Source of the DNA: an uncultured Acetobacter sp.
GTDB taxonomy: Bacteria; Pseudomonadota; Alphaproteobacteria; Acetobacterales; Acetobacteraceae
Length of the DNA: 17,160 nt
Reading direction: 5' to 3'
NCBI RefSeq assembly: GCF_937875265.1
Contig: NZ_CALLXM010000178.1
Location: 1-17,160, forward strand
Shown: positions 15,039 through 17,160 of the stretch, one piece after another
How the letters are laid out: each line of letters opens with the position of its first letter
Position numbering within the stretch: the first letter of the stretch is position 1
Translations under genes and position numbers: made by a program
The notes under the pieces: generated by a model
What the model was told of the DNA's origin: nothing
The model's input: only the letters and a program-made list of their open reading frames with translations
The model's database searches: none

Positions 15039-16094
15039 TTAGCTTACTTTTGCGGCATCACCTCCTGTAACAGCCATTTCCGCGCCGGTTACAAGTGCTG
15101 CTGCATCGGATGCCAGAAAAACAGCCATTGGCGAAATATCCTCGGGTTGTAACCAGCCAACACCAAGCGGCACGGTCGGAGCACGGGCGTCCCATGCCTC
15201 TTGTGCCGTGGGAAATAACGGAACAGGTTTGTTCGATTGTGCCATGGCAGCTCGGAATCTCTGCTCGTTGTAGGTTAAGGCGGTTCCCACAAGGCCAGGC
15301 AAGATGGCATTGCAGGTAATATTATATTGGCCCAGTTCCAGAGCTGCGGACTTCATGAGGCCAAGTATTCCCCATTTGGAAGCAGAATAGGCTGCGCCAC
15401 TCATGGTTCCCATACGGCCCTGCATGGAAGAGAGAAGGATCAAGCGTCCATACTTACGTGCCGCCATTTTGGGGGCGAAAGCGCGAACCGTATTTGCGGT
15501 GCCTGTCAGGTTATTTTGGATCTGATCTTCCCAGTCTCCATCGTCCATTTCCAGAAGTGACTTCCACCCCTGAATAGCGGCATTTGCGACCACGCAATCG
15601 ATTTTTCCATAAGTCTTCTCTATGTGTTCGGCTGCTGCACGAAGCTCTCTGATCTTGCGAATATCAGCGACGATGGCTTCACCACGGCGGCCGTAGGCGT
15701 GGATCTGGGCAACAGTTTCATCCAGTTCAGCTTTTGTGGCTGGCGCAGCATCGGCGGTGGGGCTTACCGGCCCAGCGATATCCAGCACGATCACGTCTGC
15801 CCCGTTCGCGGCATATTCGATGGCGATAGCTCGCCCGATGCCTCTTGCTGCGCCTGTGACGACGGCAATCTTACCTGTAAGGATCGTGCCGCGACCAGGT
15901 TTTATGGGGCCTGCAGTTTTGTTTGTTGGGGGCGGGGGGTAGGGGCCATTTACGGGTTCCGCTACGGGTCTTTTTGCGGCCACAGCGGGACGTCCAGTTG
16001 CGGCTAACCCAATGGCAGCAACGCCTCCGCTCAATGCAAGAGCAGAGCGACGTCCAAGGCTTGCGGGAGCGTGAGTATGATATTTGTTCGACAT
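15039..16094 (-). CDS. Short-chain dehydrogenase/reductase with Tat signal peptide
   Basis: A 351-residue SDR with an apparent twin-arginine signal. The N-terminus has 'ASLGRRSALALSGGVAAIGLA' (split; RR at 15-16), ending near 'RPAVAAKRP', then a Pro-rich linker (PYPPPPTNKTAGPIKPG, 51-67). The Rossmann core starts at 'GKIAVVTGAARGIG' (74-87); D105 at the end of the second strand suggests NAD(H). Also present are 'NAA' (171-173), Asn195, Ser222/223, and Tyr236 and Lys240 in 'YSASK'. The catalytic set is complete. The C-terminus 'VTGAEMAVTGGDAAKVS' is the usual SDR end, with M-V-T-GG typical of cofactor or tetramer contacts. ATG 16094 has AAGGA nine bases upstream; a longer in-frame start at 16298 would run through the preceding gene and is rejected. 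It follows the beta-hydroxyacid dehydrogenase gene after 46 nt. Export of a folded, cofactor-loaded SDR is the inference; the substrate is unknown. Confidence 0.88.
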   Translation of the reverse strand: MSNKYHTHAPASLGRRSALALSGGVAAIGLAATGRPAVAAKRPVAEPVNGPYPPPPTNKTAGPIKPGRGTILTGKIAVVTGAARGIGRAIAIEYAANGADVIVLDIAGPVSPTADAAPATKAELDETVAQIHAYGRRGEAIVADIRKIRELRAAAEHIEKTYGKIDCVVANAAIQGWKSLLEMDDGDWEDQIQNNLTGTANTVRAFAPKMAARKYGRLILLSSMQGRMGTMSGAAYSASKWGILGLMKSAALELGQYNITCNAILPGLVGTALTYNEQRFRAAMAQSNKPVPLFPTAQEAWDARAPTVPLGVGWLQPEDISPMAVFLASDAAALVTGAEMAVTGGDAAKVS

Positions 16095-16140
16095 AGGTAT
16101 TATTTCCTTTTTCAGGAATATTTGAAGTATAGTTGTCGTT

Positions 16141-17112
16141 CTACCGCGTAATGTCAGACAGTTCCGGAGCCGAGGGAAGTCTCGCATCCTGAGAAGCGAG
16201 CAGTCCCAGAGCGGACCAGTCGAGATCCTTCCATCCCCGCGCAAGCATGGCGACCATGCGGTCGCGCACGAGGCTGGCAAAAGGCATCGGCGTGGCATTA
16301 TGTTCAGCCTCGGCTAATGCAAGCCGCATATCTTTTAACGCCAGAGGCACAACCATACCGGCGGGCCTATACTGCTCGTGTAGAATTTTACCGCCGTAGG
16401 TCTTATGAACTTTCGAATCAAAGAGTGAGTTTGTCAGGACGTCGAAGCCCACTTCAGCAGATATTCCGCCTTTGCGAAGTAGAGCCAGTGTTTCACCCAT
16501 GCTTTCAAGTGTTGTCGCGATCATGATGTTCGCAGCAAGTTTCATGAGGTTGGCGTGACCAGGATCGTCGCCCATGAAAAATACATGCTGGCCAAGCGTC
16601 TTAATAACAGGAAGTGCCTTTCTGATATGATCGACGATACCGCCTATCATGAAAAAGACTTTACGTGCTTTAGCCAGGTCAGGATTACCTAGAACGGGGG
16701 ATGCTATGTAGCCCTGTCCACATTGTTGGTGCAGACGTGCGAGACGTCTGGAGATTTCGGGGCTGACGGTGCTTGTGGAAACGTGAACGGCCCCTTTTTT
16801 CATGGCTTCAATCAGCCCATCTCGGCCTTCAGTCAGAGCAGAAAGAACCTCATCATTCGGTAAAGAAGAAATAACGATATCGCACTGGGAGAGGTCAGCG
16901 AGTGCGGTGGTCGGCTGTGCGCCTGTACAGGCCTGCCCTTTAGTCTTGTTTCGATCATAAACAGTCGTTTGATAGCCGCTGTTTACCAAGTTTCGGGCAA
17001 ATGCAGACCCCATATGGCCCAATCCTACAACACCTATGTGCAGGGGAGGGTTGGCAACGTCAGAGATACTGCTCTCTTCAGGTGTGTCGGTCACACGGAT
17101 AGAGTGAGTCAC
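16141..17112 (-). CDS. NAD(P)-dependent beta-hydroxyacid dehydrogenase (3-hydroxyisobutyrate dehydrogenase family)
   Basis: A 323-residue oxidoreductase. After a 25-residue N-terminal extension comes the Rossmann motif 'IGVVGLGHMGSAFARNL' (26-42) with 'VYDRNK' (51-56) at the end of the second strand. Further motifs are 'ISSLPNDEVL' (81-90), 'HVSTSTVSPE' (110-119) where substrate-binding Ser/Thr lie, and 'SPVLGNPDLAKA' (138-149). The catalytic Lys191 sits in 'GHANLMKLAANIM', which separates it from imine reductases that lack this lysine. A helical C-terminal domain follows to residue 323. The SPVLGNPD segment differs from the SGG of classical HibD and resembles broad 'NAD(P)-dependent oxidoreductase' relatives, so the substrate is open. 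The start is GTG with a perfect AGGAGG (17118-17123) five bases upstream. It is in an operon with the SDR gene downstream and possibly another gene upstream. Confidence 0.9.
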   Translation of the reverse strand: MTHSIRVTDTPEESSISDVANPPLHIGVVGLGHMGSAFARNLVNSGYQTTVYDRNKTKGQACTGAQPTTALADLSQCDIVISSLPNDEVLSALTEGRDGLIEAMKKGAVHVSTSTVSPEISRRLARLHQQCGQGYIASPVLGNPDLAKARKVFFMIGGIVDHIRKALPVIKTLGQHVFFMGDDPGHANLMKLAANIMIATTLESMGETLALLRKGGISAEVGFDVLTNSLFDSKVHKTYGGKILHEQYRPAGMVVPLALKDMRLALAEAEHNATPMPFASLVRDRMVAMLARGWKDLDWSALGLLASQDARLPSAPELSDITR

Positions 17113-17124
17113 TTTGTCCTCCTG

Positions 17125-17160
17125 TCAATCATGGACGGTGGAGCCAAAGTAGCGGGCAGG
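17125..17160 (-). CDS. Possible C-terminal end of an upstream gene (partial)
   Basis: A minus-strand frame entering from the right edge reads PARYFGSTVHD and stops with TGA at 17127-17125. The Shine-Dalgarno of the next gene begins two bases later, an arrangement typical of adjacent operon genes. Twelve open codons are weak evidence by themselves, and I do not recognise the product. Confidence 0.35.
   Translation of the reverse strand, partial: PARYFGSTVHD

Noticed and set aside
16095..16298. N-terminal extension of the SDR gene by 68 codons
   Set aside because: It would run through the end of the beta-hydroxyacid dehydrogenase gene; the ATG at 16094 has AAGGA upstream and starts a proper Tat leader.
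16141..17112. Imine reductase
   Set aside because: The SPVLGNPD segment resembles imine reductases, but the catalytic Lys191 in NLMKLAANI is that of beta-hydroxyacid dehydrogenases.
1..17160. CRISPR arrays, tRNA/rRNA genes, transposases, integrases or phage genes
   Set aside because: I looked for regularly spaced repeats, tRNA-like arms and recombinase motifs and found none.

Overview
The window reads as chromosomal DNA of a Gram-negative alphaproteobacterium, most likely an acetic acid bacterium (Acetobacteraceae, Acetobacter-like). The grounds are the porin types (OprB and OprO/P), a TonB-dependent receptor, Tat-type signal peptides, an overall composition of moderate G+C, and several small catabolic or transport modules each next to a LysR regulator. 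The genus is an inference. I see no rRNA, tRNA, CRISPR array, insertion sequence or prophage gene. Coding density is high, and the only long gap is the A+T-rich stretch 7090-7661.

Region A (1-7089, all minus strand) is a tightly packed, probably co-transcribed six-gene cluster. In transcription order it holds a LysR regulator, an OprB-type porin, an oxalate/formate-antiporter-like MFS transporter, an SBF-like (bile acid:Na+ symporter-like) transporter, a gamma-glutamyltransferase-like Ntn hydrolase resembling oxamate amidohydrolase HpxW, and an OprO/OprP-type porin that runs off the left edge. MFS/SBF and SBF/hydrolase share TGATG and TAATG stop-start overlaps, and only 2 nt separate the hydrolase from the second porin. 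This looks like a complete import-and-hydrolyse unit for an anionic or amide compound: two outer-membrane channels, two inner-membrane carriers and one cytosolic amidohydrolase. Repeated TGCGAT half-sites and an ATC-N9-GAT motif lie just upstream of the LysR gene.

Region B (7662-13915) is a divergent five-gene unit. Leftwards from about 9540 run an isopenicillin-N-synthase-like Fe(II)/2-oxoglutarate oxygenase and a MetQ/NlpA-type binding protein. Rightwards from about 9709 run a TonB-dependent receptor, a MetN ATPase with a NIL domain, and a MetI permease. The MetNIQ importer is thus split across two divergent operons and coupled to an outer-membrane receptor and an oxygenase. My reading is a dedicated scavenging system for a methionine-like or other organosulfur compound, which the oxygenase would open or cleave. 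This is the most interesting system in the window.

Region C (14068-17160) holds a CrgA-type LysR regulator (plus strand) that converges, across a perfect 11-bp hairpin, on a minus-strand operon. That operon encodes a beta-hydroxyacid dehydrogenase (3-hydroxyisobutyrate dehydrogenase family) followed by a short-chain dehydrogenase that carries an apparent Tat signal peptide, so it is probably periplasmic, which is unusual for an NAD(P)-dependent enzyme. The last 36 bases may be the C-terminal end of another gene of the same operon.
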